Below, piece by piece: positions 1 to 9,396 of a DNA stretch of 64,000 bases; positions within the stretch are counted from its first letter, which is position 1, and each line of letters starts with the position of its first letter. The stretch comes from Xanthomonas sp. SI (GTDB lineage Bacteria > Pseudomonadota > Gammaproteobacteria > Xanthomonadales > Xanthomonadaceae). The translations under genes were made by a program, and so were the position numbers. The notes beneath the pieces are model-generated. The model was given only the letters and a program-made list of their open reading frames with translations. It was not told the DNA's origin and made no database searches. The DNA lies in NCBI RefSeq assembly GCF_014236855.1, contig NZ_CP051261.1:1922001-1986000 (forward strand), given 5' to 3'.

Positions 1-681
1 CGGCGAGATCACCGAATAGGTGCCGTACTCCAGCATCAGCGTGCGGTCGCCGACGCCGATCGCCAGCGCGCCGCCGGAGCCGCCTTCGCCGATCACGGTG
101 CAGATCACCGGCACTTTCAGTTCGGCCATCTCCAGCAGATTGCGCGCGATCGCCTCGCTCTGCCCGCGTTCTTCCGCGCCGATGCCCGGATAGGCGCCTG
201 GGGTGTCGATGAAGGTCAGCAGCGGCAGCTTGAAGCGCTCGGCCAGCTTCATCAGCCGCAGCGCCTTGCGGTAGCCCTCCGGACGCGGCATGCCGAAGTT
301 GCGCGCGACCTTGGTCTTGGTGTCGCGGCCCTTCTGGTGGCCGATGATGACCACCGGGCGCCCGTCGATGCGGCCCAGGCCGCCGACGATCGCCTTGTCG
401 TCGGCGAACGCGCGGTCGCCGGCCAGTTCCTGGAATTCGTCGCAGAACACGTTGATGTAGTCCAGCGTGTACGGCCGCTGCGGATGCCGCGCCAGCTGCG
501 AGATCTGCCACGACGACAGGTCGCGGAAGATCTGCGCGGTGCGCACCCGCAGCTTGTCCTGCAGCGCGCGCACTTCGGTCTCGACGTTGACCGCCGGGCC
601 GGTGCTGGCGTTGCGCAGTTCCTGGATCTTGGCTTCCAGATCGGCGATGGGTTGCTCGAAGTCGAGGTAGTTCGGATTCAT
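1..681 (-). CDS. accA: Acetyl-CoA carboxylase carboxyltransferase subunit alpha (partial)
   Basis: Alpha subunit of the carboxyltransferase half of acetyl-CoA carboxylase, which with AccD moves the carboxyl group from biotin to acetyl-CoA to make malonyl-CoA in the cytoplasm. The first 227 residues are present and the C-terminus lies outside the window. The N-terminus starts [16 protein letters not shown], typical of the family. The crotonase-fold core shows the glycine-rich stretch [16 protein letters not shown]. The ATG at 681 is the natural start. It lies just downstream of dnaE in the same direction, separated by about 195 bp that contain a long inverted repeat. Identification is secure. 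Confidence 0.96.
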   Translation of the reverse strand, partial: MNPNYLDFEQPIADLEAKIQELRNASTGPAVNVETEVRALQDKLRVRTAQIFRDLSSWQISQLARHPQRPYTLDYINVFCDEFQELAGDRAFADDKAIVGGLGRIDGRPVVIIGHQKGRDTKTKVARNFGMPRPEGYRKALRLMKLAERFKLPLLTFIDTPGAYPGIGAEERGQSEAIARNLLEMAELKVPVICTVIGEGGSGGALAIGVGDRTLMLEYGTYSVISP

Positions 682-762
682 TGGAGGCCGTCGTGAACGT
701 AAGGGGCGCAGTTTAGCCGAACCGCTGTCCGTCACCCGTACGGGGCCGTGCGGTTTGGGGGC

Positions 763-871
763 CGGGATTCGGGATTGGGGATTGGGGATTCGAAAAAGCC
801 GGGCGGCTCCTGCCGCTGCGGACAGCGCGGATCCCGCTCCTACGAATCCCCAATCCCGAATCCCGAATTCC
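763..871. repeat. Inverted repeat, junction family A, copy 1
   Basis: Two arms built from the unit GGGATTGGGGATTCG (763-792) and its complement (843-871), separated by about 50 nt, fill the accA-dnaE gap. RNA from either strand could fold into a long hairpin. Four more pairs of the same family lie at 4533-4672, 5241-5360, 6512-6619 and 16631-16754. Confidence 0.85.
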
Positions 872-877
872 GGCCGT

Positions 878-3800
878 TCAAGCCCACGGCGGGCTGTACT
901 TCACCTTCACCGCGCGCACGCCCGGATCGGCGCGCAGGGTGTCCAGCAGTTGCGGGTCCACGCGCACCGCGTGGCTGCCGTTGAGGTCGAGCATGCCGGC
1001 CACCGGGCCTTGCTCGGATTGCAGCAGCAGGTCCAGGCGCAGCGGCGTCTTGCCGGGGCGGTGGCGCGCCAGCAAGGCGTCGATGCGCTGCCAGGTGCTG
1101 CGCTGGCGCAGGTCCAGGCGCAGCGACAGGCGCTGCGCGTGGTGGGTGCAGATCTGTTCGTAGTCCCAGCATTGGCGGATGCGCATCGCATAGCCGCCGT
1201 TGAACTCGTCCTCGCGCACGCCGCCCTTGACGATCAGGATGCGGTCGCGGGTGAGCAGGTGGCCGAACTCGGCGATGGCGTCGGTGAACGCGCTGCACTC
1301 GACCCGGCCGCGGCCGTCCTCGAGTTGCACGAACACCTGGCTGTCGCCCTTGCGCCGCACGCCGACCACCTGGCCGGCGAGGATCGCGCTGGTTTCCGGG
1401 CGCCAGGCGCGTTTTTCGCCGTCGCCGCCACCGCCGCGCCCGCCGCCGGATTGCGCGCAGATCTTTTCCAGCGCGCTCAGGTCGCAGCCGACCAGCTCGC
1501 GCACTTCCTCGCGGTAGGGATCGAACGGATGGCCGCTGAGGTAGAAGCCCAGCGTCTCGCGCTCGCCGGTCAGCAACTGGCCGAGCGGCCATTCCTTGCT
1601 TTCCGACAGATCCAGGTGCAGGGCCGGGGCGCTGGTGTCGGCGCCGCCGAACAGCGAGTTCTGCCCGGAGGCGCGCTCGCGCGCCATCTGCTCGGTGGCC
1701 TTCATCACCTCCGGCAGCTGCAGCATCAGCGTGGCGCGGTTGCTGCCCAGCCCGTCCATCGCACCGGCGTTGATCAGCGCTTCCAGGGTGCGCTTGTTGA
1801 GCTTGGCCGATTCCACGCGGGTGCAGAAATCCAGCAGCGAGGCGTATTCGCCGCCGCGCTCGCGCTCGGCCACGATCGCTTCGCAGGCGCCGCGGCCCAC
1901 GCCCTTGATCGCGCCCAGGCCGTACTGGATGGTGTCCGGCGTGGCCGCTTCGAACATGTAGGCCGAGGCGTTGAGCCGCGGCGGCAGCACGGTCAGGCCG
2001 AGGTTGCGCACCTCGTCGAGGAAGCCGACCACCTTGTCGGTGTTGTCCATGTCCGAAGACAGCGTCGCGGCCATGAACTCGGCCGGGTAGTGCCGCTTCA
2101 GCCACGCGGTCTGGTAGCTGACCAGGGCGTAGGCGGCGGCGTGCGACTTGTTGAAGCCGTAGCCTGCGAACTTCTCCATCAGGTCGAAGATTTCGTCGGC
2201 CTTGGCTTCGCCGACGCCGCCCTTGGCCGCGCCCTCGCGGAAGATCTCGCGGTGCTTGGCCATCTCCGCCGGCACCTTCTTGCCCATCGCGCGGCGCAAC
2301 AGGTCGGCGCCGCCCAGCGAGTAGGCGCCGACGATCTGCGCCATCTGCATCACCTGCTCCTGGTACACCATGATGCCGTAGGTGTCTTTCAGGATCGCTT
2401 CGGTGCGCGGATCGGGGTAGATGATTTCCTGCTGGCCGTGCTTGCGCGCGTTGAAGTCCGGGATCAGGTCCATCGGGCCGGGGCGGTACAGCGACACCAG
2501 CGCGATCAGGTCTTCGAAGCGGTCGGGCTTGGCGTCCTTCAGCAGCCGGCGCATGCCCGAGGATTCGAACTGGAACACCGCGCCGGTGTTGCCCGAGGCG
2601 AAGATGCCCTTGTAGGTGGGCGCGTCGTCGAGCGGGAGCGCGGTGATGTCCACCGGCGGGATGCCGGCGCGCGCATGGCGCACGTTGATCGCCTTCACCG
2701 CCCAGTCGATGATGGTCAGCGTGCGCAGGCCGAGGAAGTCGAACTTGACCAGGCCGACCTGCTCGACGTCGTCCTTGTCGAACTGGGTGACCGGGTTCTT
2801 GCCCAGGTTGTCGACGTCGTGTTCGGCGAACAGCGGGCAGAAATCGGACAGCGGCGTCGGCGCGATGACCACGCCGCCGGCGTGCTTGCCGGCGTTGCGG
2901 GTCAGGTCCTCCAGCTGCCGCGCCAGATCCATCAGGTCGCGGACGTCGTCCTCGCTCTGGTAGCGCTGGATCAGCTCCGGCGAGGCCATCTCGCTGTCCT
3001 TGCCTTCGCCCATCGCGTCCTTCAGCGTGATGCCGAGGATGTTGGGGATCAGCTTGGCCACGCCGTCGACCAGGCCGTACGGGAAGCCGAGCACGCGGCC
3101 GCAGTCGCGCACCACCGCCTTGGCCGCCATGGTGCCGTAGGTGATGATCTGGCTGACCCGGTCGCGGCCGTACTTGCGCGCGACGTAGTCGATGACCTCG
3201 TCGCGGCGGTCCATGCAGAAGTCGATGTCGAAGTCGGGCATCGACACGCGCTCGGGATTGAGGAAGCGCTCGAACAGCAGGTTGTACGGCAGCGGATCCA
3301 GATCGGTGATCTGCAGCGCCCACGCCACCAGCGAGCCGGCGCCGGAGCCGCGGCCCGGGCCGATCGGGATGCCCTGGTTCTTGCCCCACTGGATGAAGTC
3401 GGCCACGATCAGGAAGTAGCCGGGGAAGCCCATCTTGATGATCGTGTCCAGCTCGAACTCGAGCCGGTCGACGTAGTCCTGGCGGGTCTTGCCCGGCGCC
3501 AGCGGATTCTTCTCCAGGCGCGCGGTCAGGCCGTCGCGCGACTGGCTGCGGATCCAGCTGTCCAGGGTCTCGTTGTCGGGCACCGGATACGCGGGCAGGA
3601 AGTAGGTGCCCAACTGCATCTCGATGTTGCAGCGCTGCGCCAGCGCCAGGGTGTTGTCGAGCGCGTCGGGAATGTCGGCGAACAGCGCGGCCATTTCCTC
3701 CGACGACTTCAGGTATTGCTGGTCGCTGTAGTCGCGCGGGCGCTTGGGATCGTCGAGCACGCGGCCGGAGGAAATGCACACGCGCGCTTCGTGCGCGGCG

Positions 3801-4468
3801 AAATCGCTGGCGTACAGGAAGCGCACGTCGTTGCTGGCCACCACCGGCAAGCCGCGGGTGCCGGCGGCGTGCAGCGCGAACTGGTTGAACGCTTCCTCGC
3901 CGTCGCGGCCGGTGCGGGTCAGTTCCAGGTGCAGGCCGTCGCCGAAAATGCGTTGCCAGTCGGCCAGTTGCTGCTCGGCCAGGTCGTGGCGGCCTTCGCT
4001 GGCCAGGCGCCCGGCCAGGCTGTCGCGCCCGGCCAGCGCGAACAGGTTGTCGCTGCCGGTCTGCAGCCACTCGGGGCGGATCGCCACGCCGCCCTCGTTG
4101 CGTTGGCCTTCCAGCCAGGCGCGGGTCAGCAGGCGCGACAGGCTCAGGTAGCCGTCGCGGTTGCGGCACAGCACGGTGAGCCGCCACGGCGTTTCGCCGG
4201 CGCTGTCGGCGATCATCAGGTCGGCGCCGGCGATCGGCTTGATGCCCACGCCTTCGGCCGCCTTGTAGAACTTGACCAGCGCGAACAGATTGTTCAGGTC
4301 GGTGACCGCGAGCGCGGGCAACTCCAGTTCGACCGCGCGGCTGAGCAGGTTGGCCTGCTTGGCTTTCTTCGGGTCGGCCTGATCCGGTTTCTCGGGCACA
4401 CGGATGGTCGAATCCGCCAGCGAGAACTCGGTGTGGACGTGCAGATGAGCGAAGCGGGAAATGGACAT
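878..4468 (-). CDS. dnaE: DNA polymerase III subunit alpha
   Basis: Catalytic subunit of the replicative DNA polymerase III. The protein has 1196 residues, normal for DnaE1. The PHP domain opens with [11 protein letters not shown] (residues 6-16). The polymerase active-site motif MPDFDIDF is at about 410-417, and [16 protein letters not shown] at about 371-386 is the conserved palm segment. An OB-fold lies near the C-terminus (about 975-1060). It is transcribed towards accA, which is adjacent to dnaE in many proteobacteria. The ATG at 4468 gives the canonical [16 protein letters not shown] start. Confidence 0.97.
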   Translation of the reverse strand: MSISRFAHLHVHTEFSLADSTIRVPEKPDQADPKKAKQANLLSRAVELELPALAVTDLNNLFALVKFYKAAEGVGIKPIAGADLMIADSAGETPWRLTVLCRNRDGYLSLSRLLTRAWLEGQRNEGGVAIRPEWLQTGSDNLFALAGRDSLAGRLASEGRHDLAEQQLADWQRIFGDGLHLELTRTGRDGEEAFNQFALHAAGTRGLPVVASNDVRFLYASDFAAHEARVCISSGRVLDDPKRPRDYSDQQYLKSSEEMAALFADIPDALDNTLALAQRCNIEMQLGTYFLPAYPVPDNETLDSWIRSQSRDGLTARLEKNPLAPGKTRQDYVDRLEFELDTIIKMGFPGYFLIVADFIQWGKNQGIPIGPGRGSGAGSLVAWALQITDLDPLPYNLLFERFLNPERVSMPDFDIDFCMDRRDEVIDYVARKYGRDRVSQIITYGTMAAKAVVRDCGRVLGFPYGLVDGVAKLIPNILGITLKDAMGEGKDSEMASPELIQRYQSEDDVRDLMDLARQLEDLTRNAGKHAGGVVIAPTPLSDFCPLFAEHDVDNLGKNPVTQFDKDDVEQVGLVKFDFLGLRTLTIIDWAVKAINVRHARAGIPPVDITALPLDDAPTYKGIFASGNTGAVFQFESSGMRRLLKDAKPDRFEDLIALVSLYRPGPMDLIPDFNARKHGQQEIIYPDPRTEAILKDTYGIMVYQEQVMQMAQIVGAYSLGGADLLRRAMGKKVPAEMAKHREIFREGAAKGGVGEAKADEIFDLMEKFAGYGFNKSHAAAYALVSYQTAWLKRHYPAEFMAATLSSDMDNTDKVVGFLDEVRNLGLTVLPPRLNASAYMFEAATPDTIQYGLGAIKGVGRGACEAIVAERERGGEYASLLDFCTRVESAKLNKRTLEALINAGAMDGLGSNRATLMLQLPEVMKATEQMARERASGQNSLFGGADTSAPALHLDLSESKEWPLGQLLTGERETLGFYLSGHPFDPYREEVRELVGCDLSALEKICAQSGGGRGGGGDGEKRAWRPETSAILAGQVVGVRRKGDSQVFVQLEDGRGRVECSAFTDAIAEFGHLLTRDRILIVKGGVREDEFNGGYAMRIRQCWDYEQICTHHAQRLSLRLDLRQRSTWQRIDALLARHRPGKTPLRLDLLLQSEQGPVAGMLDLNGSHAVRVDPQLLDTLRADPGVRAVKVKYSPPWA

Positions 4469-4532
4469 GCGGAACCAGAACGATGCCCGGGCAGGTTAGC
4501 GGCGGGGGCGGGGACGGGCAAGGCTTGACAGC

Positions 4533-4672
4533 CGGGATTCGGGAGTCGGGATTGGGGATTCGTCGCGGTCTCAGGCAGTGCTGCGCCGCGTACCGTCGCT
4601 GCAGATCCAGCTTGCACGTCTAAGCGAGTTGCAGTGACTCCATCGAATCCCGAATCTCCACTTCCGACTCCC
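4533..4672. repeat. Inverted repeat, junction family A, copy 2
   Basis: The arm at 4533-4562 (GGGATTCGGGAGTC then GGGATTGGGGATTCG) pairs with the inverted arm at 4644-4672, with an 81-nt loop. The second arm lies inside the rnhB reading frame and encodes its last residues (about [14 protein letters not shown]). Confidence 0.8.
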
Positions 4673-5315
4673 GGCCCGCCAGCGCCATCCTGACCGGCGC
4701 GAAGCTGCGCCGGTGGTGGATGCAGGGGCCGTGCGCGGCCAGCGCGGCCAGGTGCGCCGGGGTGGCGTAGCCCTTGTGCAGGTCGAAGCCGTAGTGCGGA
4801 TGCTGTTCGTGCAGGCGCTGCATGATGCGGTCGCGGGTGACCTTGGCCACGATCGATGCGGCCATGATCGCGCGGTCCAGGCCGTCGCCGCCGATCAGCG
4901 CCTCGGCGGCGCAGGGCAGGCCCTTGGGCACCCGGTTGCCGTCGATGCGCGCGAAACCGGCCACGTGCGCCACGCCTTCGACCGCACGGCGCATGCCCAG
5001 CATGGTGGCCTGGTAGATGTTCAGCCGGTCGATCTCCTCGGCCTCGATCAGCACTACCTGCCAGGCCAGCGCACGCTCGACGATGCGCGCGTACAGCGTC
5101 TCGCGGCGTGCGGCAGTCAGCTGCTTGGAGTCGTCCAGGCCATTGATGCGGGTGCGCGCAGGATCGAACACCACCGCGGCCACCGCCACCGGCCCGGCCA
5201 GCGGCCCGCGCCCGGCTTCGTCGACGCCGGCGTAGAACAGCCGGGATTCGGCATTCGGGATTGGGGATTCGCAGAGCAGTTCCCGCTGCGGCGATGGGGG
5301 ATCGGAGCGCTTCAT
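4620..5315 (-). CDS. rnhB: Ribonuclease HII
   Basis: Endonuclease that cleaves the RNA strand of RNA-DNA hybrids and single ribonucleotides in DNA. The metal-binding start of the fold, [16 protein letters not shown], is intact, followed by DDSKQL and [11 protein letters not shown], typical of type 2 RNase H. The protein has 231 residues. About 26 N-terminal and 18 C-terminal residues lie outside the conserved domain and are translated from repeat arms ([10 protein letters not shown] at the front, [12 protein letters not shown] at the end). The ATG at 5315 overlaps the lpxB stop (ATGA), suggesting translational coupling. There is no other ATG between it and the domain. Confidence 0.95.
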   Translation of the reverse strand: MKRSDPPSPQRELLCESPIPNAESRLFYAGVDEAGRGPLAGPVAVAAVVFDPARTRINGLDDSKQLTAARRETLYARIVERALAWQVVLIEAEEIDRLNIYQATMLGMRRAVEGVAHVAGFARIDGNRVPKGLPCAAEALIGGDGLDRAIMAASIVAKVTRDRIMQRLHEQHPHYGFDLHKGYATPAHLAALAAHGPCIHHRRSFAPVRMALAGRESEVEIRDSMESLQLA

Positions 5316-5360
5316 GCCGTTGCTTCTCCCGAATCCCGAATCCCCACTCCCGAATCCCGG
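5241..5360. repeat. Inverted repeat, junction family A, copy 3
   Basis: The arm at 5241-5271 and its inverse at 5328-5360 flank the overlapping lpxB stop and rnhB start, with a 56-nt loop. Both arms are coding: the first gives the rnhB N-terminus and the second the lpxB C-terminus ([11 protein letters not shown]). Confidence 0.8.
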
Positions 5361-6625
5361 CCTTCCAGCAACTCGAGCACCGCATCGGCCGCACGCGCCG
5401 AGGCGTCCTGGCGCAGCAGCTGGTGCAGGCGCGCGTACTCGGGCTGCAGCGCGGCCACCGCCTGCGGGTCGCGCAGCCAGTGCAGCAGCGCGGCGGCGAG
5501 CGCGTCCGGGGTGCAGGCGTCCTGCATCAGTTCCGGCGCCAGGTCGCGGCCGGCGAGGATGTTGGGCAGCGCGTAGCGATCGACCTTGAGCAGGCCCAGC
5601 GCCTTGACGATGCGGTAGGTCAGCGGCGCGACCTTGTAGCCGACCACCATCGGCCGCTTCACCAGCATTGCCTCCAGCGTCGCGGTGCCGGACGCCAGCA
5701 GCACCACGTCGGCGGCGAGCAGGGCGGCGCGGGCCTGACCGTCGAGCAGGTGCGAATACACCACCGGCAACGCCGAGCGCGACAGCTGCTCGGCCAGCAA
5801 GGCCTTGCACGCGGGATTGGCCGCCGGCACCACCACGTGCGCGCCCGGCGTCTGCTGCAGTACCTGCCAAGCGGCGGCGAAGAAGGTATCGCCGAGCCGG
5901 CCGATCTCGCCCAGGCGGCTGCCCGGCAGCACCGCCAGCACGGTCGCGGCGGCCGGCAGGCCGAGTTCGGCGCGCGCCGCATCGCGATCCTCGTCCAGCG
6001 CGATCGCGTCGGCCATCGGGTGGCCGACGAAGCGCGCATCCACGCCATGCCTGGCGTAGATCGGCGGTTCCATCGGGAACAGGCACAGCACCCGGTCGGC
6101 GCTGGCGCCGATCTTGGCCGCGCGCCGCTCGCGCCAGGCCCATACCGAGGGGCTCACGTAATGCACGGTGCGGATGCCGCGCTGCTTGAGCCAGCGCTCC
6201 ACGCCGAGGTTGAAGTCGGGCGCATCGATGCCGACGAACACGTCCGGGCGCCAGTCCAGCAGGCGCTGGCGCAGCTCGCGGCGCAGTTTCAGCAGCCGCG
6301 GCAGATGCCGCAGCACCTCCATCAGGCCCATCACCGCCAGTTCGCTGGCATCGAACCAGGTCTGGCAACCGGCGTTGCGCATCGCATCGCCGCCGATGCC
6401 GGCGAATTCGGCATCCGGATAGCGCGCGCGCAACGCCTCGATCAGCCCGGCGCCGAGCTGATCGCCGGAGGCTTCGCCGGCGACCAGGGCGATGCGCAGC
6501 TTGGCTGCTGCGCCGGGAATCGGGAATGGGGAATGGGGAATGGGTGAGGCAAGAGCGGGACCGTGGCCGGGCGGGCTACCGCTCTTCCCATTCCCCATTC
6601 CCGATTCCCCATTCCCGGCACTCAT
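5312..6625 (-). CDS. lpxB: Lipid-A-disaccharide synthase
   Basis: Condenses UDP-2,3-diacylglucosamine with lipid X to give the tetraacyl disaccharide of lipid A, at the inner face of the cytoplasmic membrane. The GT-B core begins at [17 protein letters not shown] and continues with [29 protein letters not shown] and [12 protein letters not shown], all characteristic. The frame has 437 residues, longer than the usual ~380. About 45 N-terminal residues rich in G, S, P, N and I are the translation of an inverted repeat, and so is the C-terminal tail. The ATG at 6625 overlaps the lpxA stop (ATGA), and no later ATG, GTG or TTG lies close to the conserved core, so the extension appears to be translated. 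Confidence 0.95.
   Translation of the reverse strand: MSAGNGESGMGNGKSGSPPGHGPALASPIPHSPFPIPGAAAKLRIALVAGEASGDQLGAGLIEALRARYPDAEFAGIGGDAMRNAGCQTWFDASELAVMGLMEVLRHLPRLLKLRRELRQRLLDWRPDVFVGIDAPDFNLGVERWLKQRGIRTVHYVSPSVWAWRERRAAKIGASADRVLCLFPMEPPIYARHGVDARFVGHPMADAIALDEDRDAARAELGLPAAATVLAVLPGSRLGEIGRLGDTFFAAAWQVLQQTPGAHVVVPAANPACKALLAEQLSRSALPVVYSHLLDGQARAALLAADVVLLASGTATLEAMLVKRPMVVGYKVAPLTYRIVKALGLLKVDRYALPNILAGRDLAPELMQDACTPDALAAALLHWLRDPQAVAALQPEYARLHQLLRQDASARAADAVLELLEGRDSGVGIRDSGEATA
6512..6619. repeat. Inverted repeat, junction family A, copy 4
   Basis: The arm at 6512-6544 (GGGAATCGGGAATGGGGAAT variant) and its inverse at 6586-6619 lie wholly inside the lpxB reading frame, directly after its start codon. 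They encode an N-terminal extension with mirrored composition ([13 protein letters not shown] and [13 protein letters not shown]). Confidence 0.82.
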
Positions 6626-7413
6626 CGCAACAACGGCCGCTCGCTGGCTTCGATGAATTCCAGCATCGCGCGCACGTCCTCGCTGCTTTCGGCCAGCACC
6701 GCCAGCTGCTGCTTGGCTTCGGCCAGCGGCAGGCCGGCCACGTACAGCGCGCGGTAGGCGCGCTTGATCGCGGCCAGGCGCTCGGTGTCGAAACCGCGGC
6801 GCTTGAGGCCTTCGCTGTTGATGCCGCGCGGGCGGCCCAGCGAGTTGCCGCCGACCATGGTGAACGGCGGCACGTCGCCATTGACCAGCGCGCCCATGGC
6901 GAGGAAGGCGTGATCGCCGATGCGGCAGAACTGGTGCGCGCCGGCGAAGCCGCTGATGATCACGTAGTCGCCGATTTCGACATGCCCGGCCAGGGTGGCG
7001 TTGTTGGAAAACACGCAATGGTCGCCGACCACGCAGTCGTGGGCGATGTGGGTGTAGGCCAGGAACCAGTTGTCGCTGCCGACGCGGGTGATGCCGCCGC
7101 CGTGGCCGGTGCCGCGGTTGACGGTGACGAACTCGCGGATCACGTTGCGGTCGCCGACCACCAGTTCGGTGCGTTCGCCGGCGAACTTCTTGTCCTGCGG
7201 ATCGCCGCCCAGCGCGACGTGGCCGACCAGGTGGTTGCCGCGGCCGATCCGGGTCGGACCGGCGATGCTGCAGTGCGGGCCGATCACGCTGCCTTCGCCG
7301 ATCTCGACCTCGGCGCCGATCAGGGTGAAGGCGCCGACGCGCACGTCCGCCGCCAGCGTCGCCGACGGGTCGATCACCGCGGTGGGATGGATGAGAGGGG
7401 CGTTGTCGCTCAT
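6622..7413 (-). CDS. lpxA: Acyl-ACP--UDP-N-acetylglucosamine O-acyltransferase
   Basis: First step of lipid A synthesis: transfer of a 3-hydroxyacyl chain from ACP to UDP-GlcNAc. The 263-residue protein is made of left-handed beta-helix hexapeptide repeats. The catalytic His lies in [14 protein letters not shown], and [15 protein letters not shown] is the acyl/UDP-GlcNAc binding segment. The helical C-terminal domain (from about 190) is complete. It lies between fabZ (19-nt gap, SD-like CAGGAG before the ATG) and lpxB (4-nt overlap). Confidence 0.97.
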   Translation of the reverse strand: MSDNAPLIHPTAVIDPSATLAADVRVGAFTLIGAEVEIGEGSVIGPHCSIAGPTRIGRGNHLVGHVALGGDPQDKKFAGERTELVVGDRNVIREFVTVNRGTGHGGGITRVGSDNWFLAYTHIAHDCVVGDHCVFSNNATLAGHVEIGDYVIISGFAGAHQFCRIGDHAFLAMGALVNGDVPPFTMVGGNSLGRPRGINSEGLKRRGFDTERLAAIKRAYRALYVAGLPLAEAKQQLAVLAESSEDVRAMLEFIEASERPLLR

Positions 7414-7432
7414 TGCAGGTCTCCTGCCTGGC

Positions 7433-7888
7433 TCATTCGCGGGTGCCGGCGCACAGCACCTCGGCGCAGGCGACGACCTTGCCGTCCACCTTGGCTTCGC
7501 CGTAGTACACGGCCATGTTGCGGATCACCCGCTTGATCTGCACGTGCAGCTCCAGCACATCGCCGGGCACCACCTGGCTGCTGAAGCGGGCGTTGTCGAC
7601 CTTGACCATGTAGAACAGCTTGGACTGCGCATCGCGGCCCAGCGCGAGCTGGGTCAGTATCCCGCCGGCCTGGGCCAGCGCCTCGATGATCAGCACGCCG
7701 GGCATGATCGGCTGGCCGGGGAAATGGCCCTGGAAGAACGGCTCGTTCACGCTGACGTTCTTGTGCGCGACGATCTTGCGGTTCTCGAAGTCGAGCGACA
7801 CCACCTTGTCCACCAGCAGGAACGGGTAGCGGTGCGGGATCAGCTTCTGGATCTGCAGGATGTCCGGCAGGGTCTGGTCGTGGCTCAT
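7433..7888 (-). CDS. fabZ: 3-hydroxyacyl-ACP dehydratase FabZ
   Basis: Dehydrates 3-hydroxyacyl-ACP in fatty acid elongation. It also competes with LpxA/LpxD for the 3-hydroxyacyl-ACP pool, which fits its place between them. The protein has 151 residues. The hot-dog fold active site is intact: His in [14 protein letters not shown] and Glu in [13 protein letters not shown] chose the ATG at 7888 (MSHDQTLPD) because AAGGAG lies just upstream and it overlaps the lpxD stop by ATGA. A longer reading frame upstream has no homology-like content. Confidence 0.97.
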   Translation of the reverse strand: MSHDQTLPDILQIQKLIPHRYPFLLVDKVVSLDFENRKIVAHKNVSVNEPFFQGHFPGQPIMPGVLIIEALAQAGGILTQLALGRDAQSKLFYMVKVDNARFSSQVVPGDVLELHVQIKRVIRNMAVYYGEAKVDGKVVACAEVLCAGTRE

Positions 7889-8907
7889 TGCTTCTCCTTG
7901 CTTACAGACAGGATGCGACGGGCCAGGGCATCGAGCTGCTTGAAGCGCGCGGCGTTCTTGCGCCACGTGCGGTTGTCGGTCAACGGGGTGCCGGAGGAAT
8001 ACTCGCCCGGCTCATGGATGGAATTGCGCACCACCGACTTGCCGGTGATCACCACCTTGTCGCAGATTTCCAGGTGGCCGACCACGCCGACCGCGCCGCC
8101 GAGCATGCAGTAGCGGCCGATCTTGGCGCTGCCGGCGATGCCGGTACAGCCGGCGATCGCGCTGTGCGCGCCGATGTGCACGTTGTGCGCGACCTGCACC
8201 AGATTGTCCAGGCGCACGTCTTCCTCGAGCGTGGTGTCTTCTAGCGCGCCGCGATCGACGCAGGCGTTGGCGCCGATCTCGCAATCGTCGCCGATCGACA
8301 CGCCGCCGAGCTGCGGCACCTTGATCCAGTGGCCGGCGTCCATCGCCAGGCCGAAGCCATCGGCGCCGAGCACCGCGCCGGGATGGATGCGCACGCGCTT
8401 GCCCAGCCGCACCCGGGTGACCAGGGTGACGCGGGCGATCAGTTCGCAGCCGTCGCCGACCTGGCAGTCGTCGCCGATCACGCAGCCCGGACCGATCACG
8501 CAGCCGTCGCCGATCACGCTGCGCGCGCCGATGCTGACGAAGGCGCCGATATGCGCGCCGGCGGCGATCTGCGCGCTGGGGTCGATGCTGGCGCTGGCAT
8601 GGATGCCGGGCGGACGCGCCGGCGTCACGTCGAACAGCGCGGCGATCTTGGCGAAGGCGACGTACGGATCGCGCGCGATCAGCGCGGTACCGGGCGCCGC
8701 TTCGGCGTCGTCGGCGCGCAGCACCACCACCGCCGCGGCGCTGTCGGCTAGCTGCGCGCGATAGCGCGGATTGGCGAGGAAACTGAGCTGGCCGGGACCG
8801 GCATGCGCCAGCGTGGCGACGCCATGCACGGCGACCGCGCCGTCGCCATGCACCTGCAGGCCGAAGCGCTCGGCGATCTCGTGTGCGGTATGGGAAGGAG
8901 TATTCAC
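7885..8907 (-). CDS. lpxD: UDP-3-O-(3-hydroxyacyl)glucosamine N-acyltransferase
   Basis: Third step of lipid A synthesis, adding the N-linked 3-hydroxyacyl chain. The protein has 340 residues: an N-terminal uridine-binding domain (about 1-100), then hexapeptide repeats forming a left-handed beta-helix (about 105-300). The catalytic His lies in DNLVQVAHNVHIGAHS. It overlaps fabZ by 4 nt. Upstream is a 477-bp gap to bamA that holds tandem repeats. No skp/ompH gene lies between bamA and lpxD, unlike the enterobacterial order. Confidence 0.97.
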   Translation of the reverse strand: MNTPSHTAHEIAERFGLQVHGDGAVAVHGVATLAHAGPGQLSFLANPRYRAQLADSAAAVVVLRADDAEAAPGTALIARDPYVAFAKIAALFDVTPARPPGIHASASIDPSAQIAAGAHIGAFVSIGARSVIGDGCVIGPGCVIGDDCQVGDGCELIARVTLVTRVRLGKRVRIHPGAVLGADGFGLAMDAGHWIKVPQLGGVSIGDDCEIGANACVDRGALEDTTLEEDVRLDNLVQVAHNVHIGAHSAIAGCTGIAGSAKIGRYCMLGGAVGVVGHLEICDKVVITGKSVVRNSIHEPGEYSSGTPLTDNRTWRKNAARFKQLDALARRILSVSKEKQ

Positions 8908-9051
8908 GCGGGGATTCTACCGTGTGCCATCGGCACGGTCATGCTGCCCCTGCGCAGCGGGCAGCGCGGCCCGATCAGCCGCCGCCCGCCGATTGCAGAA
9001 AAGACCTGCTCATGCCCAGGCCAAGATCGCAGCCAATTGAGCGCAGACAAG

Positions 9052-9330
9052 CCCCCTTTAGTAAAGGGGGCGCGCCGACAGGCGCGGGGATTTGGGAGAA
9101 GACGAGCCGGGGCCCGCGATTCGCGCAGCGAATCGTGGGGCGTCAGCGCGAATGCGTTGACGCGCTCCCCCCTTTAGTAAAGGGGGCGCGCCGACAGGCG
9201 CGGGGATTTGGGAGAAGACGAGCCGGGGCCCGCGATTCGCGCAGCGAATCGTGGGGCGTCAGCGCGAACGCGATGACGCGCTCCCCCCTTTAGTAAAGGG
9301 GGCGCGCCGACAGGCGCGGGGATTTGGTTG
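9052..9330. repeat. 116-bp tandem repeat (two full units and a partial third)
   Basis: Units begin at 9052, 9168 and 9284, an exact 116-bp period. Each starts with the palindrome CCCCCTTTAGTAAAGGGGG followed by GCGCGCCGACAGGCGCGGGG. The full units also hold the hairpin GATTCGCGCAGCGAATC. The third copy stops at about 9330. Units differ at only a few bases, so the amplification looks recent. The array fills most of the lpxD-bamA gap (8908-9384); the other part, 8908-9051, shows nothing I can assign. Confidence 0.9.
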
Positions 9331-9339
9331 CCAAGCCCC

Positions 9340-9396
9340 GAGCTCCAGGCTCCCGCGAAGCGGGAATCTGGAGCGGGCAGTTCGTCAGAACTGCCC
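9340..9396 (-). terminator. Stem-loops at the bamA 3' end
   Basis: Two inverted repeats lie here. CTCCAG...CTGGAG at about 9342-9373 has an inner CCCGC/GCGGG stem. GGGCAGTTC (9375-9383) with GAACTGCCC (9388-9396) puts the bamA stop codon in its 4-nt loop. There is no T-run, so they may stabilise the 3' end or attenuate transcription rather than act as a classical terminator. Confidence 0.45.

Noticed and set aside
755..4528. Very long plus-strand open frame opposite dnaE (over 1,200 codons)
   Set aside because: It is a GC-rich antisense shadow: low-complexity Ala/Gln/Val/Arg content, no family motif, and dnaE is fully conserved on the other strand. The same holds for many long frames opposite bamA, rseP, parC, rnr and the propeller gene.
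9052..9330. CRISPR-like array
   Set aside because: Repeats are directly abutting with a 116-bp period and no unique spacers; no cas genes nearby. It is a tandem duplication.
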